64,000 bases of DNA from CAYNHT01 sp964397485 (GCA_964397485.1 CAYNHT010000003.1:124001-188000), one strand, 5' to 3'; positions 42,658 to 51,564 are shown, counted from the first letter of the stretch. Numbers and translations: made by a program. The notes: generated from the sequence alone by a model not told the origin.

Positions 42658-44040
42658 ATGATTAATATTAAAGTAGATTCAAGAAAAGTTGTTCCTGGTG
42701 ACACTTTCATTGCATTAAGAGGTGTTAGTAGTGATGGACACGATTATATAGATAAAGCAATTAAAAATGGAGCAATAAAGATTGTTGCAGAAGAAGGTAA
42801 CTATAGTGTGGATACGATTATAGTTTCTAACACCCGAGAATATCTAATAAACTATCTAAAGGATAATTATAATAAATTTATAGATAAGATGACTATTATT
42901 GGTATAACAGGGACTAATGGGAAGACAACAAGTGCATTTTTAACTTCTAATGCTTTAAATATGTTAGGTAAAAAAAGTGCGTACATAGGCACCTTGGGTT
43001 TTTATATAACAGAAAAAATATATGGTTTAGATAATACAACTCCAGACATATTAGAATTATATAATATGTTTATGGAAGCTTATGAGCAAAATTGTAAATG
43101 TGTTGTTTTAGAAGTAAGTAGTCAAGGCCTAGGTTATAATAGAGTAGAAGGCTTTTTGTTTGATTATGCAGTATTTACTAATTTAACCCAAGATCACTTA
43201 GATTACCATAAAACTATGGAAAACTATGCTTTAGCAAAACAAAAATTATTTAAAAAATTAAAGACTAATGGTAAAGCAATTATTAACTATGATGATGAAT
43301 ACAAAAATTATTATATTTTAAATGAGAATAACAATATAACATATGGTTTTGAAGGAGGCGATTATCAGGTTCAAGATTTTAATATGACTAATCTAGGAAC
43401 CACTTTTCAGTATAATCACAACAACAAAATCCATCATGTAGTAACTCCTTTAATAGGAAGATATAATGTCTATAATTTACTAGTAACAATCATTATATTA
43501 AAAGAATTGCAATTTAAAGATAATTTAATCAATGATTTATTGCCAAAATTAAAAGCTCCAGCTGGGAGAATGGATACAATAAAATATGGTACTAATAGTA
43601 TAATAATTGACTACGCACATACACCAGATGCTATAATTAAAATAGTAAACACAATGGCCGATGTTACTATAGGTAATATATATGTTGTATTTGGATGTAC
43701 TGGTGATAGGGATCGTACAAAAAGACCGTTAATGACTGAAATTGTAACATCTAAGGCAAAATTAGCAATTTTGACTAATGATGATCCACATAATGAAGAT
43801 CCATATCAGATAATTGATGATATGACAAAAAATTTAATAGCTAAAAATTATGAAGTTATTTTGGACAGAAGACAAGCTATAATAAGAGGAATAAAATTAT
43901 TAGAAGAAAACGATGTGTTACTAATTTTAGGAAAAGGCCATGAAGAAGTTATGATTGTAAAGGATCAAAAGATACCTTTTAACGATCGTAAAGAAGCAAC
44001 TGATTATATTAAGCAAATAAATAGTGTATTGAAAAATTAG
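42658..44040 (+). CDS. murE: MurE-like UDP-MurNAc-tripeptide ligase, copy 1 (DDPH type)
   Basis: Mur ligase of 460 residues: N-terminal UDP-binding domain (VDSRKVVPGDTFIALRG), ATPase domain with GITGTNGKTTS (near 86) and the carbamylated-Lys helix YALAKQKLF, and a C-terminal domain. The amino-acid-selecting motif reads NDDPHNEDP, not the DNPR of meso-DAP ligases, so the third residue added may be L-Lys, ornithine or another diamine. The normally conserved SSH reads EVSSQGLG here. The tandem copy downstream keeps DNPR. This copy may be specialised or act on another substrate. Confidence 0.85.
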   Translation: MINIKVDSRKVVPGDTFIALRGVSSDGHDYIDKAIKNGAIKIVAEEGNYSVDTIIVSNTREYLINYLKDNYNKFIDKMTIIGITGTNGKTTSAFLTSNALNMLGKKSAYIGTLGFYITEKIYGLDNTTPDILELYNMFMEAYEQNCKCVVLEVSSQGLGYNRVEGFLFDYAVFTNLTQDHLDYHKTMENYALAKQKLFKKLKTNGKAIINYDDEYKNYYILNENNNITYGFEGGDYQVQDFNMTNLGTTFQYNHNNKIHHVVTPLIGRYNVYNLLVTIIILKELQFKDNLINDLLPKLKAPAGRMDTIKYGTNSIIIDYAHTPDAIIKIVNTMADVTIGNIYVVFGCTGDRDRTKRPLMTEIVTSKAKLAILTNDDPHNEDPYQIIDDMTKNLIAKNYEVILDRRQAIIRGIKLLEENDVLLILGKGHEEVMIVKDQKIPFNDRKEATDYIKQINSVLKN

Positions 44041-44044
44041 GCTT

Positions 44045-44095
44045 AACACCTTTTATACGTATTTTCATAAAATATGTGTGAGAGGTGTTTTTTTT
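44045..44095 (+). promoter_or_regulatory. Terminator-like hairpin enclosing the murE2 ribosome site
   Basis: AACACCT (44045-44051) pairs with AGGTGTT (44083-44089) and ACGTATTTT (44057-44065) with AAAATATGT (44069-44077), followed by eight Ts that run into the ATG at 44096. The 3' arm contains AGAGGTG, the ribosome site of the second murE. It could act as a partial terminator, a translation switch, or both. Confidence 0.7.
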
Positions 44096-45454
44096 ATGAA
44101 TATAAAAGTAGATTCAAGGAAAGTTAAAAGTGGCGATATTTTTGTAGCATTAAAAACTTTAAATAATGATGGACATAATTATATCGATGATGCAATTAAA
44201 AATGGAGCTAAACAAGTTGTTGTACAAAGAGGCCTATATAGTGTTGATACTTTAGTTGTTAATAATACTAAAGAATATTTAATTAATTATCTAAAAGATA
44301 ATTTTTATTCAAAAATAAAGGATATAAAATTAATAGGCATGACGGGAACCAATGGGAAGACTACAACTTGCTTTTTATTACATAAATGTTTGAATAAATT
44401 AGATAAAAAATGTGGGTATATTGGGACAATAGGATTTTATATAGATGAAAAGGTTAGGGATTTGAACAATACAACTCCTGATATTTTAGAAGTATATGAA
44501 ATGTTAATCGAGTGTCAAGAAAACGGTTGTGAGTACGTGGTTATGGAAGTGAGTAGTCATGCTCTTGATATGAATAGAGTAGAAGGTCTATTATATGATT
44601 ATGCGATATTTAGTAATCTTACAAAAGATCATCTAGACTATCATGTAGATATGAAAACTTATGCTCTAGCAAAACAAAAATTGTTTCAAAAATTAAAAGA
44701 AGATGGTAAAGCAATTGTTAATAGTGATGATGACTATAAAAATTTTTATCTGTTAGAGAAAAACAAAAATATAACTTATGGATTTAAAGATAGTGATTAT
44801 CAAATTATTGAGTATAATATTAATACAATGATTAGTAAATTTAAGGTTAAAAGTATTGATAATATAGTTGAGTATCAGTCAAAACTAGTAGGGAAACATA
44901 ATTTATATAATCTACTTGTAATTATAGTCGTTTTAGATCAAATCCAAGTAAGTGTTGATGAAGTTAAAAAATTAATCAATGAAGTAGATGCTCCAGCTGG
45001 AAGAATGGATACAATTAATTATGAAACTAACCGTATAATAATTGATTATGCACATACACCAGATGCAGTTAAAAATGTAATTAGTGCAGTAAAGGAAATT
45101 GGTCCCAACAATATTTATACAATAGTAGGTTGTGGAGGAAATCGCGATAAAACAAAAAGACCAGAAATGGCTAGAATAGCAACTGAACTATCAGATAAAG
45201 TCATATTAACAAGCGATAATCCGAGGTTTGAAAACCCTACTGAAATAATAAATGATATGATACAGGGACTTGACAATTCTAATTATGAAATTGAGGAAAA
45301 TCGTGTGGAAGCGATAAAAAAGGGTATACAAATGCTCGATAAAAATGATATACTATTGGTGCTCGGAAAAGGGCATGAAACTTATCAAATTATAGGAGAT
45401 AAAAAAATAGATTTTGATGATAAACAAAAAGTTTTAGACATAATTAGGAGATGA
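44096..45454 (+). CDS. murE: MurE, UDP-MurNAc-tripeptide synthetase, copy 2 (DNPR type)
   Basis: Adds the third residue to the peptidoglycan stem peptide. The 452 residues have VDSRKVKSGDIFVALK, GMTGTNGKTTT, MEVSSHALDMNRVEG, the carbamylated-Lys helix YALAKQKLF and IIDYAHTPDA. The specificity motif SDNPRFENP is the meso-DAP signature (DNPR), and SSH is intact, so this is the canonical enzyme. It resembles copy 1 over its whole length, indicating tandem duplication. The start at 44096 is set by AGAGGTG with 8 bases spacing. mraY follows after 4 bases. Confidence 0.93.
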   Translation: MNIKVDSRKVKSGDIFVALKTLNNDGHNYIDDAIKNGAKQVVVQRGLYSVDTLVVNNTKEYLINYLKDNFYSKIKDIKLIGMTGTNGKTTTCFLLHKCLNKLDKKCGYIGTIGFYIDEKVRDLNNTTPDILEVYEMLIECQENGCEYVVMEVSSHALDMNRVEGLLYDYAIFSNLTKDHLDYHVDMKTYALAKQKLFQKLKEDGKAIVNSDDDYKNFYLLEKNKNITYGFKDSDYQIIEYNINTMISKFKVKSIDNIVEYQSKLVGKHNLYNLLVIIVVLDQIQVSVDEVKKLINEVDAPAGRMDTINYETNRIIIDYAHTPDAVKNVISAVKEIGPNNIYTIVGCGGNRDKTKRPEMARIATELSDKVILTSDNPRFENPTEIINDMIQGLDNSNYEIEENRVEAIKKGIQMLDKNDILLVLGKGHETYQIIGDKKIDFDDKQKVLDIIRR

Positions 45455-45458
45455 TGAT

Positions 45459-46451
45459 GTGTTAATTTTAACAAAAGCTGTACTAGCAATGATGATAGGA
45501 TTTATACTATCGGTTATACTTGGATTAGTTTTAATCCCACTGCTAAAAAAATTAAAAGTTAAACAAAGAGTGAGTATTTTTTTAGAAGGAAAACATAAGA
45601 AAAAAGATGGAACTCCAACTATGGGAGGATTAATATTTATTATTCCTACAATATTGACAATTATTATATTGTTATTGATGGGTAAAATAGATTTTTCGGA
45701 AAATTTATTTATAGTAATGTTTGTATTTGTCGCATATGCAGTTTTAGGATTTATTGATGATTATTTAATTATAAAAAGAAAGAATAATGAAGGATTAACT
45801 GAAATTCAAAAATTGTTTGGACAATTATTAATTGCATTAGTATTTTTCTTTATTTTTATGAAAAGTGGTAATGATCCAGTTGTTAATATTCATATTTTAA
45901 ATATTAAAATAAATATGGGATGGTTTTATGGAATATTCTTATTATTTGTTTTAGTAGCAAGTAGTAATGCAGTAAATATAACAGATGGATTAGATGGTCT
46001 AGCAGGTGGTTTATCTGCAATTGCTTTCTTAGCTTTTGGACTTATTAGCTGGAATGCAACATGGACACCTGGTAGTGAAGATATTGCCGTATTTTGTTTC
46101 GTATTAGTTGGTTCGTTATTTGGATTCTTAGTTTATAATACACACCCAGCTAAAGTCTTCATGGGAGATACTGGTTCTTTATGTTTAGGTGCGACATTGG
46201 CAAGTGTTGCTATACTAACTAATCATGAAATAACTTTAATTATTGTAGCTGGAGTTTTCGTTGTTGAAACTTTAGTGTGTATAATTCAAATGATATCAAT
46301 TAGATATGCAAAGAAAAAAGTATTTTTGATGACACCACTTCACCACCATTTCGAAAAATTAGGATGGCAGGAAAGTGACATAGTAAAAATGTTTTGGGTC
46401 ATTGGTTTGATATTAACAATGATGGCAATAGCGTTCGGTGTATGGATATAA
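45459..46451 (+). CDS. mraY: Phospho-N-acetylmuramoyl-pentapeptide transferase
   Basis: Membrane enzyme that makes lipid I from UDP-MurNAc-pentapeptide and undecaprenyl phosphate. The 330 residues have about ten hydrophobic segments and the family motifs KKKDGTPTMGGL, FIDDYLI, NAVNITDGLDGLA, FMGDTGSL and the HHHFE loop (MTPLHHHFEKLGWQE). The start is GTG at 45459, 8 bases after AGGAG; an ATG at 45457 is out of frame. Together with the murE pair it is a fragment of a dcw cluster; murF, murD and ftsW do not follow. Confidence 0.96.
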   Translation: MLILTKAVLAMMIGFILSVILGLVLIPLLKKLKVKQRVSIFLEGKHKKKDGTPTMGGLIFIIPTILTIIILLLMGKIDFSENLFIVMFVFVAYAVLGFIDDYLIIKRKNNEGLTEIQKLFGQLLIALVFFFIFMKSGNDPVVNIHILNIKINMGWFYGIFLLFVLVASSNAVNITDGLDGLAGGLSAIAFLAFGLISWNATWTPGSEDIAVFCFVLVGSLFGFLVYNTHPAKVFMGDTGSLCLGATLASVAILTNHEITLIIVAGVFVVETLVCIIQMISIRYAKKKVFLMTPLHHHFEKLGWQESDIVKMFWVIGLILTMMAIAFGVWI

Positions 46452-46476
46452 AAAGGAACATGTGAAATGATGACTT

Positions 46477-46514
46477 AAAAGCAGGCACAAAATAAAACGT
46501 GCTTGCTTTTTTTG
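46477..46514 (+). terminator. Terminator of the murE-mraY operon
   Basis: AAAAGCAGGCAC (46477-46488) pairs with GTGCTTGCTTTT (46499-46510) with one wobble pair, then Ts. Confidence 0.85.
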
Positions 46515-46741
46515 ATACAATAAAACCGTAATGAATGACGCTGCAGACATACGTAAATGTTATACATAGTCATTTAATTTGACGAGCAGTAACACATATA
46601 GATGATCTCATCATAGAATCTGTAAACATACGAATTAAAGAAGAGGTGAGAGGTGCTTTTCCTTATAGAAATTTTGACAAAAAATTACAAAATATTCCGG
46701 CAAATATATACAGAATATGTTTTTAGTGATATAATGAAAAC
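46515..46741. other. Non-coding gap between mraY and the accessory cassette
   Basis: No convincing gene. Only very short frames occur; a 26-codon GTG frame near 46648 has an AGAAGAG-like site but no other support. AT content and lack of coding signal suggest a decayed or regulatory stretch. A -10 TATAAT at 46730-46735 with a weak TATACA 17 bases upstream is the likely promoter for the downstream leader and cassette. Confidence 0.5.
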
Positions 46742-46861
46742 AAAATATATCTAGGCAGTATTTGGTATATTTAATGAATTTTAACGTTATCTTTTAGCTG
46801 AAGTGGTGGGAGGTGAAATTAACTTTAACAATTCATTTGTATGATAAGTACTGTTTTTTTA
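46742..46861 (+). ncRNA. Structured leader of the accessory ABC cassette
   Basis: Arms 46756-46784 and 46825-46853 form a long imperfect hairpin (CAGTA outer pair, AATGAATT with AATTCATT, TTAA inner pair) directly followed by seven Ts (46854-46860). This has the form of an attenuator. The apical part carries an unused strong ribosome-site-like GGGAGGTG (46808-46815). No known riboswitch class is recognised. It lies about 50 bases before the secreted-protein gene. Confidence 0.5.
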
Positions 46862-46913
46862 TTAGTTATAAATGAGAGAACGATAATGTTATTTTCAAAA
46901 AAATGATAATTGA

Positions 46914-47327
46914 ATGAATTCAAATATAAAAGCAATAAAACTGATTTTGGGTATATTCATAATCACTGGATTATTATCAGTGTTTGGTGTAAGCGCTTAT
47001 GACCAAGTGACATTTACAAACATTACTATTCCATCTTTTTCTGTATCATATACATCACCTCAAGTAACAAAAGAAGATGAAGACTGTCAAGCGCTTTATA
47101 CTAGTATGATAAAAGATAGCATAACAGGAGGAAACAGAGCTGTTCAAGCACGTGTTATTCAGCAAGTAGAGCCAACATATGGAACCCTTTGGGCAGATAT
47201 GAATGTTGGGGTTACATTTAATTGGGCAAGTTCAATGGCTTGTACTATAGGGTATCCAAGAATCGAATTAAGAGCAAAGAAATCAACATTGGCATCGATT
47301 AAGTACTCAGGCATTTGGTTTTATTAA
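46914..47327 (+). CDS. Secreted two-cysteine protein of the ABC cassette
   Basis: A 137-residue protein with a clear signal peptide (about 1-28: positively charged start, LILGIFIITGLLSVFG, cleavage near VSA-YD). The mature part of about 109 residues has exactly two Cys (DEDCQAL and SMACTIG), fit for one disulfide, with ITGGNRAVQARV and a final GIWFY. It is beta-rich by appearance. It heads an operon of three membrane proteins and an ABC ATPase, the setting of secreted bacteriocin-like or signalling proteins with dedicated ABC systems. The family is not recognised with certainty. The ribosome site is weak. Confidence 0.65.
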   Translation: MNSNIKAIKLILGIFIITGLLSVFGVSAYDQVTFTNITIPSFSVSYTSPQVTKEDEDCQALYTSMIKDSITGGNRAVQARVIQQVEPTYGTLWADMNVGVTFNWASSMACTIGYPRIELRAKKSTLASIKYSGIWFY

Positions 47328-47373
47328 TAATAAAATATTAATTATTTGCAAAGAATTGTGAAAGGAGCAACCA

Positions 47374-48255
47374 ATGAAAAAATTTATAAAAAAAAATTAT
47401 GTGTTACTATCGGTATTAAGTATTTTAGTAGTGTGGGGATGTATATCGGCTAATCAATATAAGCAATGGTATGATAGTAATCAAAAATTTTATCAACAAG
47501 CGTTAGAGATCTGTCAGCATGAAGAGCGTGCCTATTGTAAATATATCGGCGAAAAACTTCCAGAAGCTCCTGACACAATATCTGTATATTTTGATATTAC
47601 TGCTAATTCAAGTTTAAGGAATTTACAACTATTTGCCCCTATATTAATAATAATAGTGGCGATTTGGTCTTTCCATAAAGAATTACGGAGTGGTTATTAC
47701 AAAAATGTACTAACAAGAAAATCATATAAGGAATATTTTAAAGACCATTATATCAATTCATTAAAAAGTGTTATGATATTACCTGTGTTTATTATATTTG
47801 TATTTATAATGTCATACTTTTTGTCAGGTAACTTTAACTTTGAAGAATCAATGAAAAATTACCCAGGTTATTTATTTATAGACGATAAGTACTTAAAAAT
47901 ATTGCCGTGGTTTTCATTCGTATACGTTCTGAATATAATATTGCATAGTATGTTTTGGATAAATTTGGGTTATATTGCGATGAAAAAAAGTAATCACATT
48001 TTTGTGACATTACTTTCGTCTTTCTTGTTGTATATGATGATATTTATAATTTCAGAAATTTTTATAGGTGCATTTCTGTTCAGCAACATTAATGCACAAG
48101 ATTATTTTAGTTTAGCTAATATATGGGCTTATGATAATGTAGATAATTTATGGGGAATGGTTGTGTTTTCTATAACATTAGTAATTGGTTCGACTTTAAT
48201 AGTGTTAAGAATTTACAAAGATAAAGAGAATGTAGTGATTGAAAATGAAAAATAG
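47374..48255 (+). CDS. ABC-2-like membrane protein A of the cassette
   Basis: A 293-residue integral membrane protein. The first helix (about 9-26) is followed by an extracellular loop with Cys residues (EICQHEERAYCKY), then about five more helices. The layout (TM1, external loop, TM2 next to a basic cytoplasmic loop FHKELRSGYYKNVLTR) is like ABC-2 type permeases of peptide-immunity transporters. GAAAGGAGCAACC precedes the ATG. Its end overlaps the next gene by 11 bases, indicating translational coupling. Confidence 0.65.
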   Translation: MKKFIKKNYVLLSVLSILVVWGCISANQYKQWYDSNQKFYQQALEICQHEERAYCKYIGEKLPEAPDTISVYFDITANSSLRNLQLFAPILIIIVAIWSFHKELRSGYYKNVLTRKSYKEYFKDHYINSLKSVMILPVFIIFVFIMSYFLSGNFNFEESMKNYPGYLFIDDKYLKILPWFSFVYVLNIILHSMFWINLGYIAMKKSNHIFVTLLSSFLLYMMIFIISEIFIGAFLFSNINAQDYFSLANIWAYDNVDNLWGMVVFSITLVIGSTLIVLRIYKDKENVVIENEK

Positions 48256-49003
48256 TTTAATTTTATTGAAAGAGAATCTAAAATATGTAATTGAGAGTCA
48301 GAGATTTAGATTTATAATTTTATCACTTATATGTATTAATTTATTTGGAACAGCTTATTTAGCATATAATACAAATTATATTGATGGTATACTGACTGTT
48401 GTGACTAATAACTACTATGTCGCATTACTAATTTCGCTAATTCTAACTAATGCAATTAGTACATATGAAATGTTTGAAAAAAATAGTTTTTATTTAATAC
48501 GGTTTAATAATCGAAGTGAGTATTTGAAAAAATTAATACAAAACATTGTTGCCATTAATATAGTGGTAATGATTTTGAACTTGTTGCTTTTATTAATTGG
48601 ATTAAACATTTTTAATGGTAATGGTTTAATCATAGAGACGGTAGATCACTATAATTTATCCAATGCTGCATATGTCTCATTTTACTTGATTAGATTTGTT
48701 ATACTGGTTCAAATTATTTGTGTTCTTAGTATATTGATATTAAAATTAGTTAATTTTAAGTTAGTATTAATTTTAGATATTATATTAATTTTATTCATAA
48801 TGGTTTATCCTAATCCTTCACCTTCCCCTGTTGAAAAAATACCCGATATGTTCATTTTTGTTGGAGAATATTTTAGATTTCATCCTTATAGTAATTTTGC
48901 TTTTGAAGTACTATGCTCTACTATTTATATATCAGCTTTAGTGACTGTTACATGGGTATTATTTAAACTAAGTGAGCGTTTTATGAAGAGAGTTGGTATA
49001 TAA
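48245..49003 (+). CDS. Membrane protein B of the cassette
   Basis: A 252-residue protein with about six hydrophobic segments, beginning KNSLILLKENLKYVIESQRFRF before the first helix, an arrangement shared with proteins A and C (short amphipathic start, then TM). It contains a loop YPNPSPSPVEKIPDMF. Family not recognised; probably a second permease half. ATG 48245 is chosen over an upstream TTG. It overlaps gene A by 11 bases and gene C by one base. Confidence 0.6.
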   Translation: MKNSLILLKENLKYVIESQRFRFIILSLICINLFGTAYLAYNTNYIDGILTVVTNNYYVALLISLILTNAISTYEMFEKNSFYLIRFNNRSEYLKKLIQNIVAINIVVMILNLLLLLIGLNIFNGNGLIIETVDHYNLSNAAYVSFYLIRFVILVQIICVLSILILKLVNFKLVLILDIILILFIMVYPNPSPSPVEKIPDMFIFVGEYFRFHPYSNFAFEVLCSTIYISALVTVTWVLFKLSERFMKRVGI

Positions 49004-49683
49004 TGAAATTTTTGATTTATAATGATATTAGATTTGTTATTAGAAATCATAAAAATATTTATTTTTGGTATGGCATTAGTATAATTTTATATTTTACATT
49101 AAAAATTAGTATTAAAGATTCTTTGGTTTTTGATGCTGCAAAAGATTCATTGGGAGTGCAATGTAGTCTAGATAATGCTGATATAATGCAAATTATAATG
49201 TATATACTTAATGTTGGTATTTATGCATACATCGCATTGAACATATTTATAAAAGATATAAAAAATGGCGTAGATAACATTTTTTTGAGAGTAGGAACAC
49301 TAAGATGGGTAACCATTAAAGTGATTTCGATTTTATTAATTTCTACCGTATTGCATGTTATGACAATTATATTAATAGTTTTGATGTTTTATCCTAAAAA
49401 TTTTGACTTGCATCTAATATATAATATTTTTACAAAAAAAATATTATACATTAGTATAGTTCAAAATATTAGTTTAATTTTTTTAATGTTTTCTATTGTT
49501 AATAAATATATAATAATAATTTTTCCCTTATTATTAATGTTATTTTGTCAATTCATTCCAACTAATATGTTGAGTATTGGGTATACAAATTATGGAATCA
49601 TCATTATAGTTTTATATGTGCTAATATTAGCAATTTTTAGTAGTTTATATGTTACGATTTTCGAGAGAATTAATGGAGGATAA
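49003..49683 (+). CDS. Membrane protein C of the cassette
   Basis: A 226-residue protein with about six hydrophobic segments, starting MKFLIYNDIRFVIRNHKN before TM1. A short external loop has one Cys (LGVQCSLDNAD). The ATG shares its A with the stop of gene B (TAATG), so translation is coupled. Three membrane genes before one ATPase gene suggest a hetero-oligomeric ABC membrane complex. Function not recognised. Confidence 0.6.
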   Translation: MKFLIYNDIRFVIRNHKNIYFWYGISIILYFTLKISIKDSLVFDAAKDSLGVQCSLDNADIMQIIMYILNVGIYAYIALNIFIKDIKNGVDNIFLRVGTLRWVTIKVISILLISTVLHVMTIILIVLMFYPKNFDLHLIYNIFTKKILYISIVQNISLIFLMFSIVNKYIIIIFPLLLMLFCQFIPTNMLSIGYTNYGIIIIVLYVLILAIFSSLYVTIFERINGG

Positions 49684-49685
49684 TA

Positions 49686-50339
49686 ATGAAAATAGAAGTT
49701 AAAAGTGTTGTTAAAGAATTTGAAAAAACAAAAATTTTAAATAATCTAAATGTCGAATTTAATAGCGGAAAAATATATGGTTTAGTGGGACGCAATGGCA
49801 CTGGAAAAAGTGTTTTTTTAAAAATGTTATGCGGATTTTATAATACTTCAAGTGGTGAAATATTATATAATGGTAAAAATATAATTAAGGATAGATTGTT
49901 TCCACCAAATACTAGAGCATTAATTGAAAAGCCAAGTTTTATTCCGGATCTTACTGGGTATGAGAATTTAAAATTATTGGCTTCTGTTCAAGATAGGATT
50001 GGTAAACAGGAAATAATTGATAGTTTGGAAAAGGTCAACCTGAAATCTGATATGAATAAAAAGTATTACAAATATTCCCTCGGAATGAAACAAAAGTTAG
50101 GAATTGCTCAAGTTTTGATGGAAAACCCTGATATTTTAATATTTGACGAGCCATTTAATGGGATAGAGGAAAAAACTGTAATTAAATTGCGTGAGATATT
50201 AGCTGATGAAAAGAAAAAGGGAAAACTTATAATTATTGCTTCTCATATTAAAGAGGATATTGATAACTTATGTGATGAAATATATGAATTTGATGATGGC
50301 GAAATAAAAAGAATAGAAAAAAATATAACTAAAATATAA
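49686..50339 (+). CDS. ABC transporter ATP-binding protein of the cassette
   Basis: A 217-residue ATPase energising the preceding membrane proteins. Walker A GRNGTGKSVF, signature YSLGMKQKLGIAQ, Walker B ILIFDEPFNGIE and H-loop IIASHIKED are all present. SLGMKQ is typical of the bacteriocin-immunity/drug-resistance (CcmA/BcrA-like) class rather than the SGGxxQ importer/export type. The start lies 3 bases after gene C, from TGGAGGAT. Confidence 0.88.
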   Translation: MKIEVKSVVKEFEKTKILNNLNVEFNSGKIYGLVGRNGTGKSVFLKMLCGFYNTSSGEILYNGKNIIKDRLFPPNTRALIEKPSFIPDLTGYENLKLLASVQDRIGKQEIIDSLEKVNLKSDMNKKYYKYSLGMKQKLGIAQVLMENPDILIFDEPFNGIEEKTVIKLREILADEKKKGKLIIIASHIKEDIDNLCDEIYEFDDGEIKRIEKNITKI

Positions 50340-50420
50340 TTTAACTTTTCTTATAAGTTGAAACGCATGATAAAATAAAAATAATTAGCTACATAAATTT
50401 TATTATAGAAGGTGATTTAG

Positions 50421-51092
50421 TTGAAAATATATAAAAATATTAAGGATATGAAGCAGGATTATGAAAAATTAAAAAATCACTCAGTAAAAGAGATCATTGA
50501 GCAGGATAAACGAAACGCAGCAAAAAGAAAGAAAATAATGTTTTTTATTACTGCATTTATTATATTTATATTTATTTCAATTAAGTTATCTATTGGAATT
50601 ATTAATATCGCTTTACCAATCTCATATTCTAAGAATAGGTCATATGACGTCACTATAAATAATATTTCAGTATTAACTGGTTTTATAGGAGAAAAAACAA
50701 TTTCAATTATTCCATCTTTAGTCAACGTACAACTATTTAGTAATAATATTTCTTATGTTGGTGATTATAGTGTAACTCATAATTTCAATCAAGGGGTTAA
50801 TATTTCAATAGGCATAAATTCATATGAGTGTTTTGTTGATGTTGGAAAAACTGAGACACAAATAGATTGTGCAAATGAGAATTCTAAAACTGTTAAAAAT
50901 AACGTTGATGATACAATATATTATCTTTACATAAAAGACGCTGATAGCAAAGACAAAATTATTTATGATGGTTTGTTGATTAGTGATATTACAAATTATT
51001 TAATGGATCCTGGCTTGTATTATATAGAAATTTTGGGTAAATATAAAAATGTTAATAATAGAATATATTTCTGGATAAAAGTAAATAAATAA
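50421..51092 (+). CDS. Membrane-anchored exoprotein of the cassette (TTG start)
   Basis: A 223-residue protein with a charged cytoplasmic N-terminus (about 1-38, coiled-coil-like), one membrane helix (about 39-62: IMFFITAFIIFIFISI) and an external domain of about 155 residues, beta-rich, with a Cys pair (YECFVDV and IDCANEN). The start is TTG 50421 with AAGGTGAT at the right distance; no alternative ATG fits. It lies 81 bases after the ATPase and may be an immunity or regulatory partner; no family is recognised. Confidence 0.6.
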   Translation: MKIYKNIKDMKQDYEKLKNHSVKEIIEQDKRNAAKRKKIMFFITAFIIFIFISIKLSIGIINIALPISYSKNRSYDVTINNISVLTGFIGEKTISIIPSLVNVQLFSNNISYVGDYSVTHNFNQGVNISIGINSYECFVDVGKTETQIDCANENSKTVKNNVDDTIYYLYIKDADSKDKIIYDGLLISDITNYLMDPGLYYIEILGKYKNVNNRIYFWIKVNK

Positions 51093-51207
51093 AGATTACT
51101 TATTTTATCGGATTGTGGATAGTTCAAATTAGGATTTTGCAGCTTTAATTATACATACCATTGAGCGATATTACTGGATATTTAAATGATAGGTATCGGT
51201 TTATAGA

Positions 51208-51236
51208 AAAACAGACTTTTCTAAAGTCTGTTTTAT
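51208..51236 (+). terminator. Terminator of the accessory cassette
   Basis: AAAACAGACTTT (51208-51219) and AAAGTCTGTTTT (51223-51234): a perfect 12-bp stem with a TCT loop. The preceding stretch 51093-51207 shows nothing recognisable. Confidence 0.75.
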
Positions 51237-51250
51237 CGTATCAATAAATA

Positions 51251-51279
51251 TTGACTACATATTATAGACTTGGTATACT
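51251..51279 (+). promoter_or_regulatory. Promoter of prepilin 6
   Basis: TTGACT (51251-51256), a 17-base spacer, TATACT (51274-51279) preceded by TGG (extended -10). Confidence 0.8.
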
Positions 51280-51564
51280 AAAAACATAAAATAATAGAAG
51301 GGATAGAAGTATGAAGAAAAAAGGATTTACATTAATAGAATTATTAGCTGTAATAGTAATTCTAGCAATCATAGCTTTAATAGCAATGCCATTAATATTA
51401 AATGTTATTGATGAGGCAAAAAAAGGAGCGTTTAAAAATACAGCATATGGAATAGTAGAAGCAGGACAACTAGTGTATGCTAAAGATATGTTACAAGGAA
51501 TTGAAGGAGAAGTAACATTTACATATGTAGATGGAGTAGAAACGGCTAGTGTAGATGGAAAAAA
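51268..51564 (+). repeat. Identical 297-bp block, copy 1 (prepilin 6)
   Basis: Matches 53011-53307 base for base, from the -10 region through the 5' leader, prepilin signal and much of the pilin domain. The first difference is at 51565. A second identical block is at 51791-51927. Confidence 0.9.

Noticed and set aside
46648..46728. 26-codon GTG frame upstream of the accessory cassette
   Set aside because: No recognisable protein features and a promoter-like region overlaps its end.
46800..46830. T-box-like AGTGGTGGGAGGTGAAATT in the cassette leader
   Set aside because: It resembles the apical part of T-box stem I, but no specifier loop or GGTGG.ACCACG core is present.
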